Assembly: GCA_030549175.1 (NCBI GenBank)
Contig: JAUKUA010000005.1
Location: 1,364,001 to 1,428,000 of the forward strand
Direction: 5' to 3'
From: Lasiosphaeris hirsuta
Taxonomy: Eukaryota; Ascomycota; Sordariomycetes; Sordariales; Lasiosphaeriaceae
Length of the DNA stretch: 64,000 bases
The notes beneath the pieces are model-generated. The model worked only from the letters and a program-made list of their open reading frames with translations. It ran no database searches and had not been told where the DNA came from. The position numbers and the translations under genes are program-made. Positions 12,200 to 21,804 of this stretch are shown here, one piece after another. Position 1 is the first letter of the stretch; every line of letters starts with the position of its first letter.

Positions 12200-15100
12200 A
12201 TGGATCGCAGAGCTACAACAACCGGTCGCGAGACCCAGGAATCGCTCACTGCCCCCTCCTCGGGGGATGTGAGCGACAATGGCCCGATCCACCTCGAAAC
12301 CGCAAACGACCGTGGCCAACAGGTAACTGTTGTCCGCGATAATGAGGGCCATATCGTCTACCCGTCCGGTATCCCGCCCGCAACCCGGTCGCCTACCTCG
12401 CCCGAACCCTTTGACTTGCTGAGGGTCCCCTCAACCTCATCACTGTCTCCTACAAACACAGCACAGGATCATTCGTCGGGGGGGCATCCTCTCTACAAAT
12501 ACACAACCACTCCCGCCTCACCGCACTCCACGGGCAAAACACCTTGTCCAACCCCATTTGACCCAGAAAGTGGACATCGTGACATGACGAGTGCCGAATC
12601 GTCGGACCGCCTAAGCAAACCAAGAGCCCACACCCTGCCGGACCTCAAGACGAAGCAAGCACAGCAGACTAGGTCTCAACTTGGCGCAGCGGATGATGAC
12701 ACCTCGAGTAGTAGCGAGTCGTCTTCAGATGAGGAAGGGGACGATGTGCACCGAGGAGGTCGAACTCACATGCACAAGAAGCACGAACTTTCCGACGACC
12801 GCTTCCGCCGTTTCAAGGTTGGCAATGACAATTACCGCACTCGAGGCAAGGTCTCCAAGAGGGATGGCCGGCTCAGCATCTCGGTCAAGGACATGAGCAA
12901 TACGGGTTACCTAGCCAAGGCACTCGGAACGGCAGCGAAGAGGGTAGTCCCCCTGAAAAAGGGTTCTAACAAAGATGGTGCCGAGGAGAAGCCCGACCCA
13001 TCTAAGGTATCACCTGCCCTACAGATGTCGGGGCCGGACACCTTCCGTTGCCCAAAGTTGAATATTGTCATAATGGTAATCGGCTCGAGGGGTGACGCTC
13101 AGCCCTTCCTTAAGATCGGTAAAGTGCTGAAGGAGCAGTATGGCCACCGCGTGCGCATTGCTACTCATCCCGCGTTTCGCGACTTTGTTGAGAAGGACTC
13201 GGGCCTCGAGTTTTTCTCGGTTGGTGGTGACCCCTCGGAGTTGATGGCCTTCATGGTCAAAAACCCCGGTATGATCCCAACGCTGGAGACAGTCAAGGCT
13301 GGCGACATTGGGCGGCGGCGTGCTGCCATGGCCGAGATGTTTGACGGGTTTTGGCGCGCCTGTATCAACGCAACCGACGACGAGCGCGATGACAAGAACC
13401 GCAAGATGATGAGCGACAAGGACCCCTTTGTAGCCGATGCTATTATTGCAAATCCGCCGAGCTTCGCCCATGTCCATTGCGCCGAAGCACTGGGTATCCC
13501 GCTGCATCTCATGTTTACGTTCCCCTACACACCGACGCAGGCATTTCCCCACCCTCTCGCAAGCATCAAGAAATCGAATGTGGATCCTGGCTACACAAAC
13601 TTCATCTCATACCCACTCGTTGAAATGATGGTATGGCAAGGCCTCGGCGATCTCATCAACGACTTCCGTGTCAAGACCCTCGGCCTTGACCCAGTCTCAA
13701 CGCTTTGGGCACCGGGCGCTACTTACCGCCTCCACGTCCCGTTTACATACATGTGGAGTCCTGGGTTGGTCCCGAAGCCTGAGGATTGGGGCGAGGAAGT
13801 CGATATTTCAGGCTTCGTCTTCCTCGACCTCGCGGCGTCGTTCAAGTGTCCCGACCCGCTGGCAAATTTTCTCGACGCAGGCGAGCCGCCCATCTACATC
13901 GGCTTTGGCTCTATTGTTGTTGATGACGCAAACCGCTTCACCCAGATGATCTTCGAGGCCGTCAAACTTGCAGGCGTCAGAGCCCTCGTTTCTAAAGGAT
14001 GGGGCGGCCTCGGTGGCGACAGCCTCGATGTACCGGACAACATATTTTTGCTCGACAATGTGCCGCACGACTGGCTCTTCCCCAAGGTTAAGGCGGTTGT
14101 CATCCATGGCGGTGCTGGCACCACTGCTATCGCACTCAAGTGTGGGTTGCCCACGATGATTGTTCCCTTCTTTGGAGACCAGCACTTTTGGGGCACCATG
14201 GTGGGCAGTTCTGGCGCTGGGCCAGAGCCAGTCCCGTACAAGAGCCTCGACGCGGAAAAGCTAGCCGAGGGTATCAAGTATTTGTTGACCGACAAAGCAG
14301 CCGAGGCGGCGGGTAAGATCGCCCAGCGCATCGGCGCCGAGGGCAACGGCGCCGAGAACGCGTGTATCTCGTTTCACAAACACTTGGCGCTGTCTGGCAA
14401 GAACTCGATGCGCTGCTCAATCCTGGCCGACAAAGTTGCTGTGTGGCAGCTCAAGAACACAAACCTACGGCTGAGCACTTTGGCAACGTACTACGTAGTG
14501 GAAAAGGGCTATGTTTCAATCAAGAAGCTCAGGTTGTTGCGACACAATGAATGGAATGACTTTGAAGGGCCTGGAGAGCCTGTCACAGGAATAGCCGGGT
14601 CGCTAGTGAGCTCAGTCGGTAATGTTTTTGGTGGGATAGGGGGTGTGCCTTACCGCGTTGCCAAGAACAATACTGAGAGGAAGGAGAAGAAGGAAAAGAA
14701 GAGGGAGAGGAGAGAGAAGAGGAGAGCGGACGCCACCGCTGCAAAGGAGGCAGCCCTACATGAGGACCAGCAGTCGTCCCATTCCCCTCCAGCGACAACT
14801 GAGAGTTCAGATCATGCGGAAGACACTCGTGAATCTGGATCCGATCAGGGAGGGGCCGAGACAGACCCCTCTCCACTCGCCCAGAAAACGAGCCAGAACT
14901 CGCTTCACCGCCGCGATACCCAGGGGACGGTGTCCACGGTCGATGTGGAACACACGGCTGAGGAGTTTGTCCAGGAGGTTGGTCGTGGCGCGGTTCAATC
15001 TGCAAAGGCTATCGCACGCGTCCCGGTTGATCTTTCGCTGGCTTTGGCTCAGGGTTTCCACAATGCGCCCAGACTATACGGCGACGACACGGTGCGCCGT

Positions 15101-16099
15101 CCGAAGCGTGTGACCGGCATCAAGTCCGGTCTCAAGGCCGCGCGCCACGAGTTTGTCTACGGTATATATGACGGCTGGACGGGCCTAGTGCGCCTGCCGG
15201 TGCGGGGCGCCCGCGATAATGGTGTTCGAGGATTCGTTTCGGGCGTAGGTATGGGACTGACGGGGTTTGTGCTCAAGGACATTGCCGCGATATTTGGGCC
15301 GGTGGGGTACACCCTCAAGGGTATCGTCAAGCAGGCGGAGCGCGGTCGGCAGCCGATACAACGTATTCGCCGGGCTAGAGCCGTCGAGGGCGAGAGGGAG
15401 CTGAGGGATTTAACCCAGGAAGAAAAGATGAGGAGAGGAGAAGAGGTGATGGAGGGGTGGAAGGTGATGGAGGACCTGTGGCGGGCTCTCGAGCTGCAGG
15501 AGAAGAAGAAGGGTGGTCTGCAGGGGAGACTTCGGGCTCGGAAGCGTGGCAAGAGGAGCTTAGGTGCGGCGTTTGAGAGCGTTGAGACGGCAAAGAAGGC
15601 GCTAGCCGCGCTCATGAGGGGAGAGAAGGTTGAGACCATCATTGGAAATGATAGAGGCCGGGAGAGCGAGGATCAGGGAAAGTCGAGCTCTGCTGCCCAC
15701 AACGCTGCTGCCAAGGAGGAGAAGGAACTGAAGAAGGCGGCATCCGTCAATGGAGGGAAATCCCTCAATGGTGGGAAGCCCGTCAATGGAGCGGGAGAGG
15801 AAACCCGGGGGAGGGGTTCGACTGATAAGAGGAAGTCGTTCCAACTGCATTGCGGTGTTCATGAAGAGAAAACGATTAGATCTGACGGGAGCATTGCTAC
15901 ATCCGAGAGCGGAACACTTATATCTGAAGGAAGGTCCAGATTCTGCGGCAAGATCTGTGGGATCTTGGAGGAGACAGATGGCGAGACTCCTGGGGTGGAA
16001 AAGGAGAATCCGTTTTCGACGAAGAACCACGACATTGAGAAGAACATTGAGGATAACAGGCAGACATTGAAGACGTTGGCGTTGATGAATGCAGTCTAG
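12200..16099 (+). CDS. Sterol 3-beta-glucosyltransferase-like protein (GT28/GT1) with VPS13-like C-terminal region
   Basis: Single exon, 1299 residues. A disordered, Ser/Thr/Pro-rich N-terminus (1-280) precedes a two-lobed glycosyltransferase domain (about 285-720). Its N-lobe starts LNIVIMVIGSRGDAQPF, and the nucleotide-sugar box is VVIHGGAGTTAIALKCGLP (His636) followed by PFFGDQHFWG. This is the UDP-glucose:sterol glucosyltransferase signature. The GRAM-PH-GRAM module of Atg26 is absent, so it is not an Atg26 orthologue. After a Lys/Glu-rich stretch comes a Gly-rich amphipathic region (about 930-1050). Its GIYDGWTGLVRLPVRGA and GFVSGVGMGLTGFV segments resemble the C-terminal repeat region of VPS13/ATG2 lipid-transfer proteins. 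Coiled-coil and NGGK-type low-complexity sequence end the protein. I infer a membrane- or contact-site-associated lipid glycosyltransferase. Confidence 0.88.
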   Translation: MDRRATTTGRETQESLTAPSSGDVSDNGPIHLETANDRGQQVTVVRDNEGHIVYPSGIPPATRSPTSPEPFDLLRVPSTSSLSPTNTAQDHSSGGHPLYKYTTTPASPHSTGKTPCPTPFDPESGHRDMTSAESSDRLSKPRAHTLPDLKTKQAQQTRSQLGAADDDTSSSSESSSDEEGDDVHRGGRTHMHKKHELSDDRFRRFKVGNDNYRTRGKVSKRDGRLSISVKDMSNTGYLAKALGTAAKRVVPLKKGSNKDGAEEKPDPSKVSPALQMSGPDTFRCPKLNIVIMVIGSRGDAQPFLKIGKVLKEQYGHRVRIATHPAFRDFVEKDSGLEFFSVGGDPSELMAFMVKNPGMIPTLETVKAGDIGRRRAAMAEMFDGFWRACINATDDERDDKNRKMMSDKDPFVADAIIANPPSFAHVHCAEALGIPLHLMFTFPYTPTQAFPHPLASIKKSNVDPGYTNFISYPLVEMMVWQGLGDLINDFRVKTLGLDPVSTLWAPGATYRLHVPFTYMWSPGLVPKPEDWGEEVDISGFVFLDLAASFKCPDPLANFLDAGEPPIYIGFGSIVVDDANRFTQMIFEAVKLAGVRALVSKGWGGLGGDSLDVPDNIFLLDNVPHDWLFPKVKAVVIHGGAGTTAIALKCGLPTMIVPFFGDQHFWGTMVGSSGAGPEPVPYKSLDAEKLAEGIKYLLTDKAAEAAGKIAQRIGAEGNGAENACISFHKHLALSGKNSMRCSILADKVAVWQLKNTNLRLSTLATYYVVEKGYVSIKKLRLLRHNEWNDFEGPGEPVTGIAGSLVSSVGNVFGGIGGVPYRVAKNNTERKEKKEKKRERREKRRADATAAKEAALHEDQQSSHSPPATTESSDHAEDTRESGSDQGGAETDPSPLAQKTSQNSLHRRDTQGTVSTVDVEHTAEEFVQEVGRGAVQSAKAIARVPVDLSLALAQGFHNAPRLYGDDTVRRPKRVTGIKSGLKAARHEFVYGIYDGWTGLVRLPVRGARDNGVRGFVSGVGMGLTGFVLKDIAAIFGPVGYTLKGIVKQAERGRQPIQRIRRARAVEGERELRDLTQEEKMRRGEEVMEGWKVMEDLWRALELQEKKKGGLQGRLRARKRGKRSLGAAFESVETAKKALAALMRGEKVETIIGNDRGRESEDQGKSSSAAHNAAAKEEKELKKAASVNGGKSLNGGKPVNGAGEETRGRGSTDKRKSFQLHCGVHEEKTIRSDGSIATSESGTLISEGRSRFCGKICGILEETDGETPGVEKENPFSTKNHDIEKNIEDNRQTLKTLALMNAV
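15746..15795 (+). repeat. Short degenerate in-frame repeat (VNGGKSL type)
   Basis: Three imperfect copies of a GTCAATGGAGGGAAA-like unit lie inside the glycosyltransferase coding sequence. They encode VNGGKS, LNGGKP and VNGAGE in its disordered C-terminal tail. Confidence 0.6.
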
Positions 16100-17674
16100 G
16101 GTTGCCTTATAGCAACGCCCCTACCAGAAGACCCTTGGAGAGCGGTGCCGCCCGCTAGCACAAGAAGCTTGTTCCCCTAACCCTTTTCTTGGCGCTCCAA
16201 CGGGCTTAGATGGTCCTTGTTGCCTGCTACATGACCTGGCACAGGGCGCGGTGGATGCCGGTGAAGAGATCCAGTCGGAGGTTCTGCATGACATAGACTA
16301 GATATGGGAGTAGGCAATATAGCTGCGTGTATTGGGTTGGATGGATGTTTTTGCTGGTACATACCCCTTTTGTATTGTGGAGGGCCTAGTTTGGGTCCTT
16401 GGTTTAGGAGGTGAAGGACATAATAGATAATAGATGCCTACCTGCCGCATACGGCTGTAATAATCGACATTTGTTACCTGCCACCAGTCTACTCATGTAT
16501 CGCTTACCAAGGCTCAGCTTGGTTTACGTTATTCAGCCCCAAAAAATCGCAGCCAATGTGAGGCCAGCGCTGTATTGCTCGTCCGGCTTATCAGCTCATG
16601 CGGTTTTCTTTCAGTTGGCTGCTCCAATGGGGCCTTGGAACTTTGACGGTGCGCTGCGTCACGAACTAAACTACCTGGTAAAAAAAAAAAAAAAAAAGCC
16701 TGTAATCGAAGTGGAATGAGATGAGAGAAGAAAATGCCTCCCCGTGGTGCCGCGTGTTCATGTGGCGTTCCTGCCCTGTTCTGGAAGGAATCCTCACCCA
16801 GGGCAGCTTGGGGCAGGAGCCGTCTCTGGCTGTCTAATCACTCGCCGCTTGCTGCCATGACTTCCATTGTCGCTGACCCGAGGCTGACCACGATCTTAAT
16901 GCGAACTGAAGCTGAAACTCGAGCCAGCCTTTTTTTCATGTTGTCATCAGAGTGCTGACCGTTTCAATCAAGCCTAAGGGCAACATTTTGGCGTCTGACC
17001 ACACGATCACCGTCCCGCTTCGTATCCATCTTTCGCAAGACAGGACGGGCAACACCGCAAGTGCCGGTCTCTCTCCGCCATTTACCCCGTATGCGTTATA
17101 CCTTGGCTAGATGTCTTGTATGCTAAGCTGCTATCTTTCCCAAGATACCGACGGCTTGTGCTACATGGCATTACCGGATATCCGCTAGGAGAAGAGGATG
17201 CCATCCGCATTCGACGGTCGCATCACAGAGCTGTGGCCAATGCTTGGTTGGGGATGCCAATGTTCTGATCGCCGCTAAATCGCAACGGCTCTAGGACGCC
17301 AGACTTGACAGGGCTCAAACCGGCAGAGCGCTATTGCGCGCTTCCAGTGCTCGCCTGTCAGCCCCCTGGTTGACAGGTGCAGATCCGTTGCTGCGCGGGC
17401 CAGGGTCCTGTATATGTGTTATATGTGTGTGTACGAGGGCTGCTTTTGAAGGGCTGAGTCCCCATGCCGCGCCGCTTCCCAAAGTGCTTTTCTGTTTTCC
17501 GGAGTAAGTGCTCGTCTTGCTTTTGCCGGAGCCCTCCCACTCACCAAAATCCCAAATATCGCTGCTGGCCGCGCGAACCCTCTCTCAGTCGCCTCTCAAC
17601 CATGTTCGGTATCGCTCTCACTGGACGGTAGTGTATCAACACACGCAGACGACAGACAGACGCACAAAACCACC
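16100..17674. other. Intergenic region
   Basis: The 3' flank of the glycosyltransferase and promoter of the membrane-protein gene. It contains a run of eighteen A at 16680-16697. Short frames (16411-16719, 16734-16958, 17508-17984) have no recognisable product; the last overlaps the leader and start of the next gene in another frame. Confidence 0.6.
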
Positions 17675-18815
17675 ATGGACCCAAAACGGGTATACCCCGA
17701 CCCCTCAGGCCAGGGCATCGAGCTCTCCAACAGGCCTGACTACCAGGAATTTCACAATCCAGGCCTGGAGGTTCTGCCCCCGTCCGCCCCCGAAGTCGTC
17801 ACTCCGAGTTCACCACCACCGCCTCCCCAGACGTGGGAGAAGGCAGGTGCTTATGGCCATCCCCCACCAACCGCCCACAGCACTGTCGCGCCCCCCTATG
17901 ACTACGCCAAGGGTGCTTTTGACCAGCAGGTACTGGCGCACCCGCCAAATCCCAGTGGCCCTTCCTCGGAGGAAAGGAGGATAATGGGCATCAAGAGGCA
18001 GACCTTCTGGATTCTAATCGCTGTTGGTGTCTTCCTCGCTGTCGCGGCCATCGCCGCCGGCGTAGGGGTTGGTGTTGCAACGCACAAATCGAGTGACGCT
18101 CCCGCGCCAGCAAGGTGTGTAGTTTTTCTGGATTTCCTGTTCAAGTTGTGTCTCAACATTGCTGTGTTGTCGAAACGGCCTGAACCTCAAGCTGTTGTCT
18201 TTCTGTTCGCCCGGCGACCCGAGCTTCGGACCCGGCCGAGCCAACGACACCCCCGGGGAGGCTGTTGGACAAGTGCCCTGTAGACGGGACACACCTTATT
18301 TAGCGCCATCGCGATCCCATCCCATCCTTCCCCCGCTTGGCGTTCCAAAACACTAACACGGACCCCCCAGCACCTCCACGGCCACCAACACAACAACACC
18401 AACCTCGACCCGGACGCTCCCCCTCCCGACGGCCCAGGCCACGATCGGGCCGTCCTCGACAATCCAGTGCCCGGTCAACAACCTGACGCTGTACACGGCC
18501 TCGTCGGACCGGACCAAGCGGTTCGTCCTGCTCTGCGGCCGCGACTACAACTCGGGCGCCGGCACCGTCGACATGTACCACCAGAACTCGTCGTCCATGA
18601 ACGACTGCATCGATGCGTGCGCGGGGGCGCTCGGGTGCGTAGGCGCCGGCTGGGGCTACTACAAAGACGGCTACGTCTGCTGGCTCAAGAGTCTCCTCGC
18701 GACGCCTCAGGGGTCGCCGCAGTGGTATTTCGCGGCGCTGGACAACGAGACGGATGCCGAGGTGGCGTCTTTGCCGACGGTGGTGCCGTCGAAGGAGGAG
18801 AGGAGGTTCGTTTAG
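17675..18815 (+). CDS. Single-pass membrane protein with cysteine-containing, apple/PAN-like ectodomain
   Basis: Exons 17675-18114 and 18371-18815 give 294 residues. The ATG has a strong CACCATGG context. The N-terminal 110 residues are Pro/Tyr-rich and predicted cytosolic. One transmembrane segment (about 112-135, FWILIAVGVFLAVAAIAAGV) is preceded by a basic KRQ. A Ser/Thr-rich stalk follows, likely O-glycosylated, then an ectodomain of about 105 residues with cysteines in an IQC..LLCGRDY..CIDACAGALGC..CWLKS pattern and N-glycosylation sequons. The fold looks like the fungal apple/PAN-type modules found in predicted surface receptors. Type II-like topology is inferred from the charges. The intron is long for this window (256 bp). 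The ligand and role are unknown, and I do not recognise a named gene. Confidence 0.8.
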
Positions 18816-19537
18816 GGGGGTAATGGGAGGGGGGTCAGAGGTTTTTGTTATGGAGCGCATGGGCGGCTGTTTTTGTTGAACGGGAGGCCTGAGATGGGGG
18901 TTCCTCGAGTTCAAGCAACAACCGCCTTGGAAGCAATTGGGAAAGGGAGTGCTATATACCCGCGTTGTTGGAGTCCAACGATGCCGTCGCGAAAATTGGA
19001 AAGGGATTAGGGTTCGATTGGATTTGGTGGGATTCATGAGCTTCGAGGTGATGGGTACCCGAAAGCAGATGTTTTAGGAGACATAGTAATATCAGCATAC
19101 ATCATGCTTCGCAGCTCAAGCAAGTGGTTCGGAAAATGGCAGTTTCAGAAGGCTCGGAGGCTGAGTGAGGTCATTCGTTCACCATGTCAGGAGGGATGTG
19201 AGCTGGACACTCTTGTGCACCTGTGGAACTTGGTCGTGTCGAACGACTAGCTAGAAGTTGAACGGGAGATGAAATAAGCCGGAAGAGCCTGCCGTGAAGT
19301 AGGCTCTCTGGCTCTCTCGGGTGGCCTCGTCTCAGCTTGTCAAAGTTTGTATCATTATTGTTGTTATTAAAGCCAGGAAAATAATGAGAAACGAGCAGAC
19401 ACAACTCCGAGCGTCCCCCAAGTAAAAGAAATATCATGAACACCGGGGGCGCCGGCTTAGTATCATGTGAAATTTTTGTCATCATCGTCAAAGCACGCCT
19501 TTGCCGGCATACTTGTTGAGCCCACATCTCCCCGAGT
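18816..19537. other. Spacer between convergent genes
   Basis: The 3' flanks of the membrane-protein gene (+) and of the ABC transporter (-). The minus-strand frame 19171-19527 has no motif that I recognise. Confidence 0.6.
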
Positions 19538-21804
19538 TCACTTCTTCAACTTGAGAACTATCCACGCGGCGATCCGATATCCCACAATGATACCCATCAT
19601 GATACCCACGTCCTTACCCATATAGCCAGGCTTGTAGCCGTACTGGTCAAGAACACCCTGGCCACGGATGAGGCACTGGTCGGCGAGATCCGTCTGCCAC
19701 ATACCTGTTTTTCACCGTCCTGTCAACACACGCCCCCCCAAGAAAGATCACGAAAAGGGAGGGACAAAACTCACACTGGCACTCCTCCGGGCCGGGGCCC
19801 GTGGATGCACAAGAGTACACCCTCTCGCTAAACTCATTGATCATCATGTTCTCAAATACGTATTTTTGGTAGTCCCAGAAATGAAAGACATATTTGTAAA
19901 AGACATTAAGCAGAGTTGGCGACACCATGAAGCCGTTGACGCTCATGAACAGGCCGTTGGCAAAGGCGACCAGGGCCAGCGAGATGACAAAGGACGGGAA
20001 CAGCGACGTCATGAAGACGACGAGCCCCTCGGCCGCGAGCAGGTCGAGGAAGAGCCAGAAGACCCAGGTGAAGAAGGCGGCGGCGGTGGGCCGGAAGTTG
20101 GAAAGCCAGTACGAGATGGCGGAGAAGAGTAGGGAGATTCCGACTGCAGGGGGATTTAGTGAGACGGAGGGGGATGGGGGAAGGGGGGGGAAGAGAGGGA
20201 GGGGGGTTACCGAGGTAGGGGATTCCGATGAGGAAGTTGGATATGATGAGCGCCGTAGCGCCGTAGAGGCCGTTGCGCTTTTCCTTGATGAACTGCATGT
20301 AGTCCTCGAGAAAGGCCGGACAATACGCCACGGCCATGAAGGACATGAAGGCGGACCCGCTGTCACTCAAAAATCAGCATCTCCCTCAAACGTTCAAGAC
20401 AAGATGGGGGGGGGGGGGGCTCAACGCACAAAAAGATAGCGTTGATCAACGGGATGATCGACTCCTGCTCGGTATCCAACCGCAACCAAACCGTGCCCAT
20501 CATGATGGCCAGCCCCGTGTACATAGCCACACGGATACCGTACGCCACCACGTCCCGATAGCTCTTGACGAAGCTCCGATGCACCAGCGTGACAATCAAG
20601 CTCGGCAAACTCGGCTTCCTCTCGGCCTCGGCGTCCACCAGCGCCGCGCCGTCGCCCTCCTTTGTCCCGACTTCGGCCACAGCCACGGCCGCGCTGACAT
20701 CGGCCGCGCGGGGCGACGCGGACCACGCGCGCTGCAGCTCGTCCAGGTGCTCGGCAGCTGTCTCGCGCCGGCTGCGCGAGAAGTCGACGTTGACCATCTC
20801 GAGCAGGTACTCGGCCGGGTTGACGTGCAGCGGCAGCGCGTGGCCCAGCGCGGTGAAATGGGCGTCGATGGTGGCGACGGGGCCGAAGTAGTGCGGCTTG
20901 CCGGCTGAGAGGAGGAGGAGCTTGTCAAAGAGGTTGAAGACGGAGGTGGAGGGCTGGTGAATAGAGGCGATTACGATGAGCTGAGGGGGGTTTGTTAGTT
21001 AGTGGCGTGGAAAGAGGGTTACGGGGGGGGGAAGGCTTGCGTTGTTCCGCTTGGCTACGCCCTTGAGATAGTTTATCACCTCCCAGCTGGCGGCCGAGTC
21101 GAGCCCGCTTGTGGGCTCGTCGAGGAAGAGGATCTTGGGGCTAGTGATCAGCTGGCTGGCAACACCCACCCGGCGCTTTTGCCCGCCGCTGATGCCCTTG
21201 CGGATCGGGGTGCCGATGAGCGTATTGGCCTGGTCCCGGAGACCGAATGAGTCCAGGAGGCCGTCAATGCGGGCGATACGCTCCCGCTTGGGCAGCGAGC
21301 TGGTAGAGGCGAGACGAGAGGCAAAGTGCAACGTCTCCCGCACCGTCAGGGAGCCGATGAGGGCGTCATCCTGCTCGACAAAACGGCTCATCTCGCGGAA
21401 GGCATTGCGTGAGGGCTTCTGCCCATTGACCAGGACCGTAGCATCGACTTTCTGCGCACCTGTAGGCCGTGACGCCAGAACATTGAGGAGCGTGGTCTTT
21501 CCGCAACCCGAAGGGCCCATGAGGGCGCATATCTCGCCTGCCGGATGTTAGAGCGGTCGGGATGGAAAAGGGGGCAACCTTGGAGGCAAGTACCGGCTTC
21601 GACAATTCCCTCGACATTCTCAACAATGGTCTTGGGCTCCTTTGTCTCTCTGTCCTTGACTGTGACAGTCACGTTTCTCCAGCTAATATTCCGCACCGTC
21701 GTGTTTCTCAGATGCGCCTCGGCCACAGCGTGGTGTTCGATGTCGACATCGATCACCGTGTCCTTCCCGCTGTCCGAGGACGTGTTCTTGACGGTGTCTG
21801 CCAT
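19538..21804 (-). CDS. ABCG-type (White family) half transporter
   Basis: Six exons (21804-21594, 21537-21041, 20980-20430, 20359-20211, 20143-19775, 19704-19538) sum to 1944 nt, 647 residues. Order is nucleotide-binding domain then transmembrane domain, as in ABCG half transporters. Walker A is GPSGCGKT at 78-85, the signature SGGQKRR starts at 187, Walker B is LFLDEPTSGLDS from 207, and the H-loop lies in SIHQPST. The ABC-2 membrane half carries about six hydrophobic segments and ends in a short cytosolic KLKK tail. A half transporter must dimerise to work. Substrates of fungal members include lipids, pigments and drugs; none can be assigned. Intron 2 (21040-20981) begins with GC rather than GT. 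The Zn2Cys6 regulator gene lies upstream on the same strand. Confidence 0.92.

Noticed and set aside
13019..13552. Antisense frames inside the glycosyltransferase gene
   Set aside because: Shadows of a strongly supported 1299-codon gene; no independent motif.
12200..16099. Identification of the glycosyltransferase as Atg26
   Set aside because: The catalytic region fits, but the GRAM and PH domains that define Atg26 are missing and the C-terminal half is different.
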